A stretch of DNA of 64,000 nt from Sacculina carcini (taxonomy: Eukaryota > Arthropoda > Thecostraca > Sacculinidae), in assembly GCA_916048095.2 (NCBI GenBank), contig OU696570.1, positions 9,539,816 to 9,603,815 of the forward strand. Reading direction: 5' to 3'. The notes below the pieces were generated by a model. The model ran no database searches. It was not told the DNA's origin and saw only the letters and a program-made list of their open reading frames with translations. Each line of letters begins with the position of its first letter. The first letter of the stretch is position 1. The position numbers were made by a program, and so were the translations under genes. Shown here in pieces: positions 1 to 11,811 of this stretch.

Positions 1-1494
1 TTTCTGACATTTCCAACACGTAGAGTCAAAATATTAGTTCAACTATTAATGTACATTAAAAAAAAAAAACACACACACACACATATATATGACGAACGAT
101 GAACACACATCTTTTTACACTAACTTCCAACTGACCATCACGAGGAGACGATCAATGATTCGACTAATTCCTGATGCGTCTCGATGACGCCAGTGCACAC
201 CAGTGTAAAAAACTTGTTAAGTTTTACCTTTAGTGACATAATTTATTCAAGCTTCAAATACCGACATGCAAGTCATACCTCTTGTGAATATATCCAGTGG
301 CGGTGTTAGGTAGAGGTCTTTTGGTAAAGTATCGCCCTGGAATCAACTTGGTATAACAATATACTATTGTATGACAGCGAATATTTCCAAGTTGAAATTA
401 ATAAGTATTTGAGAAGGGCAGTGATATAAGAACGCCTAGTGTTTTAACCCTATGAACTTACCGACAAAAACCGAGCCTTACGCTTACATAAACAAATCTC
501 ACATTTGTATACACTAGACTGTGATTCAGACGTCAAAATCTGGCGTGTGTGACAGTACAGCTCTCTTTGTGCAAGGGTATCCACGATTCTGTTTTGTGTC
601 TATTCTGCTATCGACAATCAACTTTTTAAACTATGATCATACTTGTAGACTGTGAAGGATACCTGCATAAGGATGACCGTAAAGAAATTGGACGAGTAGT
701 GTTTATGATAATTGTCCTACATCCACTCCAAGTGAAAATTCAACACCGAGAGACAAGAACATTCTCTAGTTCTGACGCCGACACTTCACGATTTAAACTT
801 ACATAACGTGCTGGCAATATGCACGGCGCAACTACCTGATCCATAGCCGGGCATCCGACAACGTCTACGTCAACCTATTGTGTACAGGTATGAACACTAC
901 ATGGCACACGTTACTTGATCCAAAGCCTGGCGTCTAACGGTATCTACGCTGTCTCGACAATGTCTTTCGACTTTCCAAATCTACTCAACAACAATCTGAT
1001 TCATAGTGTCCACACTCAAATATTGAAAACATCTCGTTCGCCTATTTGTCTATGAACATACGCGCGACAAATATATGTGATGGCTACAAACTGTTTTTGT
1101 ACATTGACATGATTTAGTTCAAGTTTATGCAATGAATATATATATATTGCGTATATCATTGTAATAAGCTGAAAGTTTGCATGCAATGGTCAAACTCATA
1201 AAGTACTGAATAAAAAAGTGAGCTCATAATACAATATAATAAATTCGTTATACAAATACCACTTTTAAAAGATTTGAATATAATTGAAAATGCAGTTGAA
1301 ATAAAAAACTAAAATATATACACCAATTTAGAACTTTCACACCTACCTCTAACAACACCATGCATTTGATTTAGCAAACATAACAGCAGTGGTGCCATTC
1401 AAAAAGAACAAAATAGATCAGACCAAGAAAAAAACAAAACTACACGTCGACGCAATATGAGACAACCGCAGAGCGCAATAAAATAATTATTAGA

Positions 1495-1528
<34 letters not shown>

Positions 1529-2290
1529 AGTACAAAGATAACCAGGTAGAGATATAAAAACTGATTACAGTGCACAAAAATACCTGAGAACAAAAACAAG
1601 TAAAATATGAGTGTGCACTTTGAGCGGCTAAATTTTTAGCATAGGGTTTAAGACAATGTGGGATTAAAATATTTAGAGAACAAGTATGTGTACATATATG
1701 AAGTGAAAGCGAAGAAAGATGGAAATAGAAGGATATGAGATGGAAGTGAATTATAGAAACGTGGGACAACAAATGACCAGGGATTTTCACACACTTTTCT
1801 GAGATATTGCAGATGATGCGAAATACGGACGTAGGGATTGGAGACTTGATATATTAAACGTACGATATATTTAGACTGATATTCACCGGACATACTTCAC
1901 CTGTACATCAACCGGTATGACACCTCGCGATATCAATGTATCAAATCCACACGTGATGAAAACACTAACCAAAAAGTAATGTGCGAATGTTTATACCGAA
2001 AACTATGTTTGAAAATGGATATCGACAGACATTTAGCAACGAAACGTTCTAAATTTCTTCCATATACAAACGTCGATCAATTCCCATGTATAAGCTATGT
2101 GATGATGATGGAAATTTGATTACCGGGACATTTTACTATCAAGAACTTCAACGTGTTTGAATACAACATGCATATTGTGCATTGTCTTTGCGACCGATTT
2201 AGTCAAGCCGTTTTTTATACATATTTCAAGTATGATTGAAAATTATTATATTCTCGTCTCTGCCAAACATCGACTTGGCGATCCCGATAT
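1..2290. other. Unassigned AT-rich sequence, no gene seen
   Basis: No reading frame here has a recognisable domain, and the short open frames look like chance. Visible structure is limited to a short CA run near 68-85, a CA run at about 1496-1525, and a weak diverged duplication of about 50 bases (about 822-872 and 903-955). The frames at 1399-1893 are low-complexity or hydrophobic by composition only. I see no promoter, RNA gene or splice structure that I could defend. Confidence 0.5.
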
Positions 2291-3655
2291 AATGAGTATC
2301 GTGACATAAAATAGAAATAAAGGAAAAAATAAAAGTTGGGCATAGAATAAAGAATAAATATAATAAGAAAATAAGAATAAGAAATAAAAAAATAAAAGTT
2401 GGGTATAGAATAAAGAATAAATATAATAAGAAAGGTAGAATAAGAAATAAAACTAAAAGTTGGGTTGGGTCGGGTTAGGAATAGAATAAAGAAAAAAAAA
2501 GTTAGGTTAGGTATAGAATAAAGAATAAATATAATAAGAAAGGAAGAATAAGAAAGAAAAAAAGTTAGGTTGGGCATAGAATAAAGAATAAATATAATAA
2601 GAAAGGAAGAATAAGAAATAAAACTAAAAGTTGGGTTGGGTCGGGTTAGGAATAGAATAAAGAAAAAAAAAAGTTAGGTTAGGTATAGAATAAAGAATAA
2701 ATATAATAAGAAAGGAAGAATAAGAAAGAAAAAAAAAAAATTAGGTTGGGCATAGAATAAAGAATAAATATAATAAGAAAGGAAGAATAAGAAAAAAAAA
2801 AAATAAGTTGGGCATAGAATAAAGAATAAATATAATAAGAAAGGAAGAATAAGAAAAAAAAATAAGTTGGGCATAGAAAAAAGAATAAATATAATAAGAA
2901 AGGAAGAATAAGAAATAAAACTAAAAGTTGGGTTGGGTCGGGTTGGGTTAGGTTAGGTTAGGTTAGGTATACACAAAGAAGTTAGGTTAGGTATACACAA
3001 AGAAGTTAGGTTAGGTATACACAAAGAAGTTAGGTTAGGTATACACAAAAAAGTTAGGTTAGGTTAAAAAAAAACAGTTAGGTTAGGTTAGGTTAAAAAA
3101 AAAAGAAGTTAGGTTAGGTTAAAATACTAAAAAAGTTAGGTTAGGTATACAACAAAAAAAAAAGTTAGGTTAGGTTAGGTTAGTTTAGGTATACACAAAG
3201 AAGTTAGGTTAGGCATAGAATAAAGAATAAATATAATAAGAAAGGAAGAATAAGAAAGAAAAAAAAGTTAGGTTGGGCATAGAATAAAGAATAAATATAA
3301 TAAGAAAGGAAGAATAAGAAAGAAAAAAAGTTAGGTTAGGTTAAAAAAAGTTAGGTTAGGTTAAAAAACGTTAGGTTAGGTTAAAAAACTAAAAAAAGTT
3401 AGGTTAGGTTAAAAAAAAAAGTTAGGTTAGGTTAAAAAACTAAAAAAAGTTAGGTTAGGTTAAAAAAACTAAAAAAAGTTAGGTTAGGTCGGGTTGGGTT
3501 AGGTATCGAATAAGAAAATAAGTTAGGTTAGGTTAAAAAAAAAAAAAAAAATTGAAAAAAAAAAAAAATAAAAAAAAAAAATAAATAAATAAATAAATAA
3601 AAAGAAAAAAAAAGTTAGGTTAAAAAAGTTAGGTTAAAAAAGTTAGGTTAAGTGT
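2290..3655. repeat. Complex minisatellite with interspersed TTAGG pentamers
   Basis: A unit of roughly 60-100 bases (AGAATAAATATAATAAGAAA plus GAAGAATAAGAAA and a poly-A run) recurs many times between 2330 and 3330. Most units end in GTTAGGTTAGG or a GTTGGGTCGGG variant. From about 2940 the TTAGG pentamer dominates, separated by short A-runs or by a TATACACAAAGAA spacer. TTAGG is the telomere repeat of many arthropods, so this is a degenerate interstitial telomere-like array or a microsatellite seeded by it. Open frames across it are repeat artefacts. Confidence 0.85.
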
Positions 3656-3703
3656 GACGTCAGAGGGGGGTGACGTCAGAGGGGGGTGACGTCAGAGGGG
3701 GGA
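3653..3703. repeat. Triplicated 16-bp repeat containing TGACGTCA
   Basis: Three tandem copies of GTGACGTCAGAGGGGG follow the TTAGG array directly. Each holds the palindrome TGACGTCA (3655-3662, 3671-3678, 3687-3694), which is the consensus CRE/ATF binding site. Regulatory use is inference; the tandem arrangement is directly visible. Confidence 0.75.
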
Positions 3704-4605
3704 GGGGCAAGGGGGATAATGTAAACAAATGTGACAAAGTGGTTAGGCCTTCTACTCAAGCATCCTGGTCTTTTTGAGTGGGCTCACTTCCAGCGAGCGT
3801 GCCAACGACCGTCACTACAATGAAAAACGGCCTGATAGTCCGGTGCATCAATACACATGTCTGATGACGAAGACTGGGCCGGACCACAAAAGCGCACCAC
3901 TGCTGGCGAATGCACCGACACACCACCCAGTGATTCAATGCCGGGCATACCAAGAATCATTCCAAATCCTAGTGGTGGCTTAGGCACCACCAGTCCCAAT
4001 AATTCTGATTTGTGATTCTCATTTGTAACTACTTCAAGCTGACAAACACCGTCACACTTCATCCTCGCTATCCAGGTCTACCCATCCATTATGCTATCCA
4101 GGTCTAAATCATCTGCCCTCGAAACAGCGCGAATCATTTGGCGGAAGTTGTCTGGTAGGCCAGACACAAAGGCGCAACACAATGCATTGTTCATCACACC
4201 ACCAAACAATGTGGAAAATCGCCGCAAGTCAGCCAGATACACGTCGACTGATTCATTCACGCGCAATTTCCTGGCCACGAACGCATCATAGGCAGCATAC
4301 TTATCTATGCCAAATGCGCTGTACAGACGACTGCGCACCGCTTCACTATTTCCTCGGAGTTCAGATGGCATCTCCGACCAGACTGAGAAAGCACCAGTAG
4401 TCAGTCGGAGTGGCACCACTGACTCCACAGGAACACCACGCAATTGGCACATCATCTCTGTACGGAACCAGCATTCCAAGATGTCATTTGTTCCATCGTA
4501 TTCCGGAATTATTCTTACATCGAATGCCAACTGGAATTGCTGAGCAGAATCGACGAGTACTCTACTTTCAGCAAATTCGCTTCCCGAAGATTTGTTGTCC
4601 ATATT

Positions 4606-5076
4606 TGTAATTTCACATTGTTGATCCGAGGCGCCAGAGCGAGCGATGCGCGAGATGTTCGATAAATTGAACGTTTCCTTACATGCCATTCAACGTTTGT
4701 ACGTTTGAGTGTCTGCGTGCACGCGCAGCACTGGTCGCGTTGGCAGACGTCGTGTATGTGCGTGCGCAGTTATGTGTATGTGTGGGTGTGTATGTGTGCG
4801 TGTGTGTGTGCGCGTGCGTGTATACTGTACTGTCTTGGTGACGATGTAGCTGGGGGAGGTATGGGCAGTGTAAAGGGGGTTCGATGACGCATTGAGTCTC
4901 ATGGAGGAGTCGAGATCGAGCGTTCATGATGTGAGTGTGAACGTTGTGCGGAAGCGTTGAGTTACAGTGTACGGCGGTGTGCATAATGAGTGTTGCGTGT
5001 ATTTACTAGGTGTAATATTGTGCGATTGTGTTATATATATTTCATCGTCCATCATCTGTTCTGCAATACAACCACA
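4606..5076 (+). repeat. 5' LTR of the 4606-7305 element
   Basis: 471 bases beginning TGTAATTTCACATTG and ending ACCACA, very rich in TG/GT dinucleotides in its middle. It is matched by 6840-7305. The five bases ATATT before it are repeated after the 3' LTR. Confidence 0.9.
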
Positions 5077-5088
5077 AGCGATTTCGGC
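5077..5088 (+). promoter_or_regulatory. Putative primer-binding site (tRNA-Phe 5'-end complement, one mismatch)
   Basis: AGCGATTTCGGC abuts the LTR end with no spacer. It complements bases 1-12 of animal tRNA-Phe (GCCGAAATAGCT) at 11 of 12 positions. It lacks the TGG that normally pairs with the tRNA CCA end. Confidence 0.55.
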
Positions 5089-6839
5089 CATGTCGGTGCA
5101 CGGTGATGAACCAGGGACCAGCATGGACGTGCGTCTAATTCCGGAGTTCAGTGGATCGGACGCTCAGAATATCACAGAGTGGTTGTACAGATTGGAACTC
5201 GTATGTGAACTTCGAGGCGTGACTGACGTGGCAACCGTCATTGCTGTGCGTCTAGCCGGCGGTGCTTTTGCTGTGTACCAGCAGCTACCAATCTCTGACA
5301 GAAAATGCGTGCAGAAAGTGAAGTCGGCCCTGCAAGCGGCATTTGGAATTGATCCATACACAGCCTACGAGCGGTTTCATGCCCGCACTCTACACCCCAA
5401 CGAGACGCCCGATGTATACTTGGCTGATCTCAAGATATTGGCTTCAGTTTATGGTGGAGTACCTGACATGGCTCTCCGGTGTGCATTTGTTTCGGGTTTG
5501 CCTGCAGAGGTGCGCACAACGTTGCGTGCGAATTCTCGACTTGAGTCGCTGGATCTGCCACAGCTGACAGCTAGGGCTCGCATACTGCTCCAAGAGACCC
5601 AGCACAACGAAGTGTGTCTGGCCGCCAGGGGACCATCAGCAACTCATACAGCACAGCGAGAAATCAAGTGTTTCTGTTGCGGAGGCATTGGTCATATTGG
5701 TTAATGGAAACGACAGCGGAGAGGCGTCGTCAGCGCCGGACTCCTCTCCGAGACAAAACTAGCCAGAACGCTACCGACGGTGAATGTGACCATCGACGGT
5801 GTTGAGCGACGTGCGCTCGTCGACACGGGCTGCAGTCAAAGCATAGCACATGTGTCCTGCTGCAGCAAATGGGCGCGCAAAAAAGTGAGCGTCGTAACCA
5901 TGAGCGGTGAGATATTCTCGACCTTGGGTACGGGCACAGTGACACTCAGTGTTGGTGGTGATTTTGTGCCGAGCCATGAAGTTGTTGTCTCAGAGACAAG
6001 GCCACTGGGGTTTGATTTCATTTTGGGAATGAATGCAATTACGTCTTTGAAAGGCATGTGTATATCTGCCGACGGTCATATCACATTCAATCCATGTGCG
6101 TGCGATTCTGTGACACAGGGCACTCGGATGCCCACTCACACTGCGCTGGGTCTCACCGATGTTAAATGGCATGCTAATAATGAATTACGTGACGCACCGA
6201 TTTGTGCGGCTGGCATAGACAGAAGTCAACTGATTAAGGATACTCATCACGATTCTCGTCACCCAGGCGTAAGAAATACGCTGGTTTTTGCTCGCAAAGC
6301 CGACCCAGGTGTCACCCGTCGCGAGGTGAACGCAGTAGTGCGAAAGTGGGACGAGCGTAACTTTGTAGATTCCGCCCCAGTGAAGTGGAGGAATGGTCAC
6401 TTGAACGTTTAGGACGTGTGGGACAGGACAGGGCGTGTGAGACGCAGTCATTTGCCCGTGAGATGCCAAGACGTCGAACATTGTCCGTTTGTTCTAGGAG
6501 ACCTGGTGTGGGCAAAGCCACCAGATATTCGCTGTTACAGCAAGTATTTGCCCGGCGTCGTGACCAATCACGTGTTGTGATTTCATCGTGTTGTGTCCAA
6601 TCATTCGGTGGATGTTGACAGTGTGCCGCGACATGTTCGTGACCTGCGTAGGCGACATACTCAACCTGAAGTCGCTAAGCAACTGAGTTTAGACGATGAT
6701 GAGCTGATTGTGAGTTTTGGACGAGCCCCGAGGGCCAACGTGGCATCGCGCGACTTCGCACCCGAAGAATCGCCTCGGAGGTCTAATCGACGGCGTGTAG
6801 CCCCTCGGTGTTCTTGTTGCGATGAGCAACAGGGGGGAG

Positions 6840-7305
6840 TGTAATTTCACATTGTTGATCCGAGGCGTCAGAGCGCTCGATGCGCGAGATGTTCGATAAT
6901 TTGAACGTTTCCGTACATGCCATTCAACGTTTGTACGTCTATGTGTCTGTGTGCACGCGCAGCACTGGTCGCGTTGGCAGACGCCGTGTATGTGCGTGTG
7001 CAGTTATGTGTATGTGTGGGTGTGTATGTGTGTGTGTGCGTGCGCGTGCGTGTATACTGTACTGTCTTGGTGACGATGTAGCTGTGTGAAGTATGGGCAG
7101 GGTAAGGGGGGTTCGATGACGCATTGAGTCTCATGGAGGAGTCGAGATCGAGCGTTCATGATGTGAGTGTGAACGTTGCGCGGAAGCGTTGAGTTACAGT
7201 GTACGGCGGTGTGCATGAGTGTTGCGTGTATTTACTAGGTGTGATATTGTGCGATTGTGTTATATATATTTCATCGTCCATCATCTGTTCTGCAATACAA
7301 TTACA
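6840..7305 (+). repeat. 3' LTR of the 4606-7305 element
   Basis: 466 bases starting TGTAATTTCACATTG and ending TTACA, preceded by the purine tract AACAGGGGGGAG and followed by the target duplication ATATT (7306-7310). Confidence 0.9.
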
Positions 7306-7329
7306 ATATTCTCAATTGCCGAAAAAGCT

Positions 7330-7635
7330 TATAGTAGAGAAAACGAAGGTCGCAGTGAAACGCAACAACACCTGCACAAGTCAATCACTATATTCCACAC
7401 AACACAACACGTCCACACTCGATCACACCGTGTCCACCAGTCCACCCGTTCAACTCCCATCATCAGACACATACACACATACATACATACTTTCATACAA
7501 ACGTTCCCAGTAACTGGACAAACGCACACGCACACACGCGCACACACGCACACGCACACGTACTCGCCTCACACAAACATGCACTCAATGTGTGTACGTT
7601 CGTGTGTGCGCGCTAGTACCGGTTATATAACAGCA
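7330..7635 (-). repeat. Probable 5' LTR of the older minus-strand element
   Basis: Read on the minus strand this TG-rich stretch begins TGCTGTTATATAACC and ends next to AGCTTTTTCGGC (7329-7318), a one-mismatch form of the primer-site motif seen in its relatives. No partner LTR survives, so the outer limit rests only on the TG start and the junction with the hAT fragment beyond. Confidence 0.5.
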
Positions 7636-7689
7636 TAAGGCCATTTCATATACAAAAGGTATCTGAAAATACATAAATCGAATCTATCT

Positions 7690-8183
7690 TCCATAGAGCC
7701 TGTTTTAAAAATACATTGTTTTATTAAAAATACGTTGGCTTAAAAAAGTAGGTTACAAACCACTTGAACAACCAATTAATTTGTCTCGTTCTGCAGACAA
7801 CATGTTCTGAATTTGTACATTAATAATACGAATTTAAAACGATTTTTCAAAACATCATGGCTTCTTTGCATAAAAAATGGTTTCCATAAATAACACTTTA
7901 TCAATAAATGAATTTGTTCTGTTCTGCTGAGAAATTATTTAAAATATCCACATCATTAAAGCAATATTTCAAAAAACCTTTTTTTAAAGAATAAAACTTA
8001 AACCACCGAGCCAGGATGTACATGTAAAAAGGTACAAAGCATCAATTACAGTCATTTCTATATACTAAAATCCAACATCAGAGGACAATTGGGGCAGCAT
8101 CCTAAACAAACATAAAAAACTATAAAAACATGTTTTTTTGCACACAAAAACCGCAACAAAAAAGCGCAATTTCTTCATCTCTA
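7690..8183 (-). mobile_element. Truncated non-autonomous hAT fragment (family of 51110-52698)
   Basis: On the reverse strand this matches the left third of the element at 51110-52698: the GTTATGCTGA-type stretch, the ACTTAAACCACCGAG stretch and the CAATTGGGG region line up. It ends in the hAT terminus CATCTCTA (8176-8183). The other end is missing or diverged. It lies against the protease end of the Gypsy remnant at 8184, which suggests insertion into that element. Confidence 0.7.
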
Positions 8184-9250
8184 TGTACCGCTATCGACCA
8201 GGTAGCTTCGGCCCGTGAGGTCGACGACGTGCAGCAGGTGGCAATCGGAGTCGCAACCGGTCAGTGCCACTACTGCCGGCTGCCGAACGCGTTTCCCGGC
8301 ACGTCCGATTTGAACAAGCACAGACTGGTGCATTTTCGGGCTGCCGGTCCCCACTGGCGGTGATACCTGCACCAGCGGCTGATGTACGCCCTGGTTTCCG
8401 ACGCCGATTGTCCCTGCTAATGTGCGACCGACTCTCTGCGAACGACTGCTGGTTTGCGTCTGCGTCGCTGTATTGCTGAAACAGTCGCTGTCACTTCCTC
8501 GGCCGAGGTACCTTCTGTTCCTAGCGCAGTGCGCTGGAGGGACACTCCCGCGGCTCCTAGACTGGGCTCGTGGTGGCTGTCAGGGCGCACTGGTACCTCA
8601 ACCAGCGACATGGTCTTCAGCCACTCGCGAAACAGCAGCCGCAGCGCTTCAGGTATCCGAGCGAGGAAAAACTCCACAATGATGTCGTGTTTTGTATCAC
8701 TCGAGCACAACGCCTCAAAGTCACTGTACAGCTGTGAGGGCATGCGCGAGCCAAGTTCGCTCGGTATACTGATCAAACGTCTCAAACTCTCGGCCGACAA
8801 CTGTAAGCGTTGACTCAGCCGGCTGCACAGCTGCATGTAGCAATCAGTTGCTAGGGGTTTCGCTGTGGCAATGTCTTTGACGATCCATAACTGGCAGGCG
8901 GGCATTATGGCCAAAATCTTCCGCATCTTTGTTGATTGGGTCGTGATGCCGCCGTCTACCAAAAGATGTTCGCACATGGCCAGCCATGTGTCAATTTCCT
9001 ACTTGTCGAACATTGGTAGTTCCACTTTGATCCCTGAACAAGACTGCTATGCTGCATGACATGATCGTGGTGGTGCTTGCTTATCTTGCTGGAATGATTT
9101 TTCTTGCTCCATTACGAGCACTGAGATCGGGGTCACCACTGTATCGAACGCAAATTCTGTAGGAACACTAGCTGTGTATAATCGCCACCACTCTTGACAA
9201 GCGAATGGTGCGGCACTGATTGAGCTTACACACACGCACACATCGCAAGC
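8184..9250 (-). mobile_element. Gypsy gag-protease remnant
   Basis: Read leftward, a gag core (about 9090-8500) has the EIDTWLAMCEH and MPSQLYSDFEALC signatures of Ty3/Gypsy gag proteins, followed by a poorly conserved knuckle region and the start of an aspartic protease (YLVDSGT) at about 8190. The protease is cut off at the hAT fragment. No LTRs are recognised. It is an old fossil with several breaks and no pol beyond the protease start. Confidence 0.65.
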
Positions 9251-9344
9251 TCGCGCGCTAAACTATAGGTCGTTGACCCCACCGGTCACGCGCGGTCACA
9301 ATGCTCCTTGCGCCAGGCGCGTGGTGCCCACACCATATTTCAAA

Positions 9345-9594
9345 AAACATTGTTTTTCAAGAATAAAACTTAAACCACCGAGCTGGGATGCACTTTCAAA
9401 CATTATCCTGGGATATTTATCGATGAATATTTGTTTTTCTACTATTATTAAATTATTTTTGAGATATAACATGTAAATTGGTACAAAGCATCAATTAGAG
9501 TCATTTATACATACTGAAATCCTACATCAGAGGACAATTGGGGCTCATCCTAAAAAAACATAAAAAACTAAAAAAACGTTTTTTTGCATCTCTA
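9345..9594 (-). mobile_element. hAT terminal fragment (family of 51110-52698)
   Basis: About 250 bases match the left end of the 51110-52698 element in reverse, including AATAAAACTTAAACCACCGAG and the terminus GCATCTCTA (9586-9594). It is the third copy of the family here, and it flanks the Gypsy remnant on its other side. Confidence 0.7.
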
Positions 9595-9729
9595 TGTACA
9601 CGTCTCTTGCTTACACAAACATCATAGCCCACACACACATACACATTTATAGCACAGCAATACACCACAACCACTGCAAAAGTAAATTGTCATACTTGAG
9701 TGCTGGCTCAACAATACCCCACACAGCTG

Positions 9730-9853
9730 GGTATTCGATACTTGGCATGCAAACACTTTCGATACTTGGCATGCAAACACTTTCGACACTTGGCATGCAA
9801 ACACTTTCGATACTTGTCATGCAAACACTTACGATACTTGGCATGCACACAGC
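9730..9853. repeat. 24-bp minisatellite, five copies
   Basis: The unit CGATACTTGGCATGCAAACA plus CTTT recurs five times with one or two changes per copy. Because 24 is a multiple of three, the array stays open on the minus strand and would encode an eight-residue repeat (SVCMPSIE). I do not regard that frame (9647-10186) as a supported gene. Confidence 0.85.
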
Positions 9854-9859
9854 GTAATA

Positions 9860-10409
9860 TATTTTATTATTTAAGGCATTACAGTGGGCAAAAACCATGG
9901 ATATTTTGCACTTTATATATTCTTGTTTGTAAAAACAACTCACCATAATTACACGATCAATTATTTTGATGTGAATCTTGTAGTCTACGTAGCTGTGGAA
10001 AATATTCAGCATTTTACGTATTCGGAAGCGCCAGCTATTGAAAATATTATCGACCGCGTTGCCGCCATTTTTTTCCAAGTCGTTTCCGCGACTCAGGTCC
10101 ACCGAATTTGTCGCTCGTTCAACAGCTGGATGTGTAGCCTCTAGCAGTTGTTGCCGTGTGGAAATGGCACCGTTTGTACCGAGCAAACTATCTATATAAC
10201 CCTATGAAACAAATCAAATGCATTGGGAAACCCTAGATCCAATGAAAAACAATCATGTAACAAGAGTTGTCTAAGACATCAAATTGTAACATGTAACAAG
10301 AGTTGTCTTTGAATTATCAAATATATTAACGTTAATTGGGGATGAATAATTTAATCTTGAATGCTCCAAAAGAATATGCATTTAGTATCTCGCCAAGTTT
10401 GCATTCGAC
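9860..10409. other. Unassigned sequence
   Basis: Unique-looking AT-rich sequence with a small tandem echo (CATGTAACAAGAGTTGTCT twice, about 10254 and 10290). No domain or RNA gene is recognised. Confidence 0.4.
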
Positions 10410-10676
10410 CAGTAGCGGACCTTTGAAATTTGCCGTCTGGGGCAAATTGAAATTTTGGCGCACCCCGTTGGTTAATTAATTCAAATATCAAACATTTCTG
10501 TGGTTGTGTTAATAACGCGTTTATAGGATGTAATAAAAAATTAAAATATTAAACAATATACAAATTAATTTAAATTGCAATTAAGATTCCTCTACTTGCT
10601 CAGTTTAGGATCACTGATTTATCACTCCTCAAATGTCTGCGCCAGGCACTTCTGGCCTCCATTTGGTCCGCCACTG
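10410..10676. mobile_element. Short hAT-like MITE
   Basis: 267 bases with terminal inverted repeats CAGTAGCGGACC and GGTCCGCCACTG (one mismatch). Flanks CATTCGAC (10402-10409) and CTTTCAAC (10677-10684) match at six of eight positions, consistent with an aged 8-bp target duplication. There is no coding capacity. CAGTGGCGGACC is a typical hAT terminus. Confidence 0.7.
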
Positions 10677-11811
10677 CTTTCAACACTCAACGTTATTGCA
10701 TCTACAAAAACAGACTGAGAAAAGTATAAACGTGTCATCCGCGAATTGCATACAACCACGCAGATGGATGGTACGTGATTTTTGACACTCAGACCGAGTC
10801 TCCAGCAAAGCGGGTGAGCCAAAGCCCTACGGAGCGGGCGGGCAGATGCAGAACCAGAGATACGGCACATTCTCCACACAGCATGTCAACCAGAGCTACT
10901 TGGTACCGCCTTCTTCTCAAAACAGCTAGCAACTGTCTGTCACCAAGCAGTCCGCTACAGTGAAACTGTAACCAAGTGTCAAATAATAAGGGAGTTGTAA
11001 GTAGAGTTGTGGTCTAAAAAAGATGGTTTTCACAAACACGCGTTTTTGGAGAAAAAAACTCGAATACAAACACTTTTTATTGTTTTTTAAAAGTCGTGTA
11101 ATTAAATATGTGGGGCTATTTTTCGTTTCCAGGTAGTGGTCGCGTTCTCGATGCAGATAAATAGTAAATATTTGATTGTTGTATTTGTGTGCTCTTTTTC
11201 CTTTTCATTGCCAGTATGCGTATCGTGTTACTTGCGCGCGTGCGTGTGCGTGTGTGTTTGTGTGTGCGTAAGGCCAGTGTAGGTAAGCGTGTGTACGCAC
11301 AGTAAGTCTCGTGGTTAAATATGGTTGAGTGACCTGAGGCGAAGGGTGTGAGCGGTGTACTCTGAGTGATAGGGTGAGAATTGTTGCGTTGCGAGGATTG
11401 TAGAATCATTTGTATGCGTTGCTGAATATTTCCATCGTGCATATTCTAGTCACATTTACATCTATACTACAATTACTGTTTGTCGTCATAATTAATATAC
11501 CGATGGTCTCAGTTTCGGCTCTATGCGGCGAAGTATGACAATGGATGTCAAAACACAAATTTTATATATAGAATGTATTCATTTTGAAATATCAAATGTG
11601 GAATCACAAGTTAACCCGCGCAGGCTCATTAGTAGCCACTCAAGGTCAACAACCGTAACTGCAAATTCGCTGACGCATGCAATATATGATTAACTGGGTT
11701 ATATTGCTTATGATATTGTGATTACGTAACTTTGTCATCGTTGTTCATGTACAGCTGACCTCGTGATACCTTAGCGAGTACACTCATGATGGTTCTTTTA
11801 ACAACAAGAAC
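10677..11811. other. Unassigned sequence
   Basis: No coding region is recognised. A GT-rich patch (about 11235-11300) and poly-A/T patches near 11030-11100 resemble repeat debris, but I cannot assign a family. Confidence 0.4.

Larger units (their letters stand above)
4606..7305 (+). mobile_element. Internally reduced LTR element (Gypsy-like, tRNA-Phe-5' primer-site family)
   Basis: Both LTRs start TG and end CA and are flanked by the duplication ATATT (4601-4605 and 7306-7310). Between them are a gag region with one CCHC knuckle (about 5090-5703, CFCCGGIGH), an aspartic protease region (about 5780-6170, ALVDTGCSQS), a fragment resembling the zinc-binding start of integrase (about 6190-6410) and a basic tail ending in a purine tract (AGGGGGGAG) before the 3' LTR. 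RT and RNase H are missing, so this is a shortened, defective copy with several breaks. The LTRs differ at about 4-5% of positions, making it older than the other LTR elements with two LTRs in this window. Confidence 0.85.
3740..7635 (-). mobile_element. Old minus-strand LTR element remnant (Gypsy-like), host of a nested sister element
   Basis: Reading leftward, a GT-rich LTR-like stretch (7635-7330) is followed by a primer-site-like sequence (7329-7318). Then come gag (about 4600-4078), similar to the gag of the plus-strand neighbour, and a short piece from the end of protease and the following linker (about 4062-3770, with LGFGMILGM). RT, RNase H and integrase are absent and there is no second LTR, so only the 5' third survives. 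A related plus-strand element (4606-7305) sits three bases upstream of its gag start. It is an old fossil with several breaks and large losses. Clade assignment is uncertain. Confidence 0.7.

Noticed and set aside
2215-2874. Hydrophobic minus-strand frames rich in Phe/Leu/Tyr
   Set aside because: They follow the tandem AT-rich unit and show the repeat period; not membrane proteins.
4705-4984. Open frames of His/Thr or Cys/Val repeats
   Set aside because: They arise from the GT-rich middle of an LTR and recur at 6868-7216; both strands stay open only because of the dinucleotide repeat.
8130-8363. Plus-strand frame with zinc-finger look (CHYCRLPNAFPGTSDLNKH)
   Set aside because: It resembles a C2H2 finger by chance, but it lies antisense to the Gypsy gag-protease remnant, and the spacing and neighbouring residues do not continue as a finger protein.
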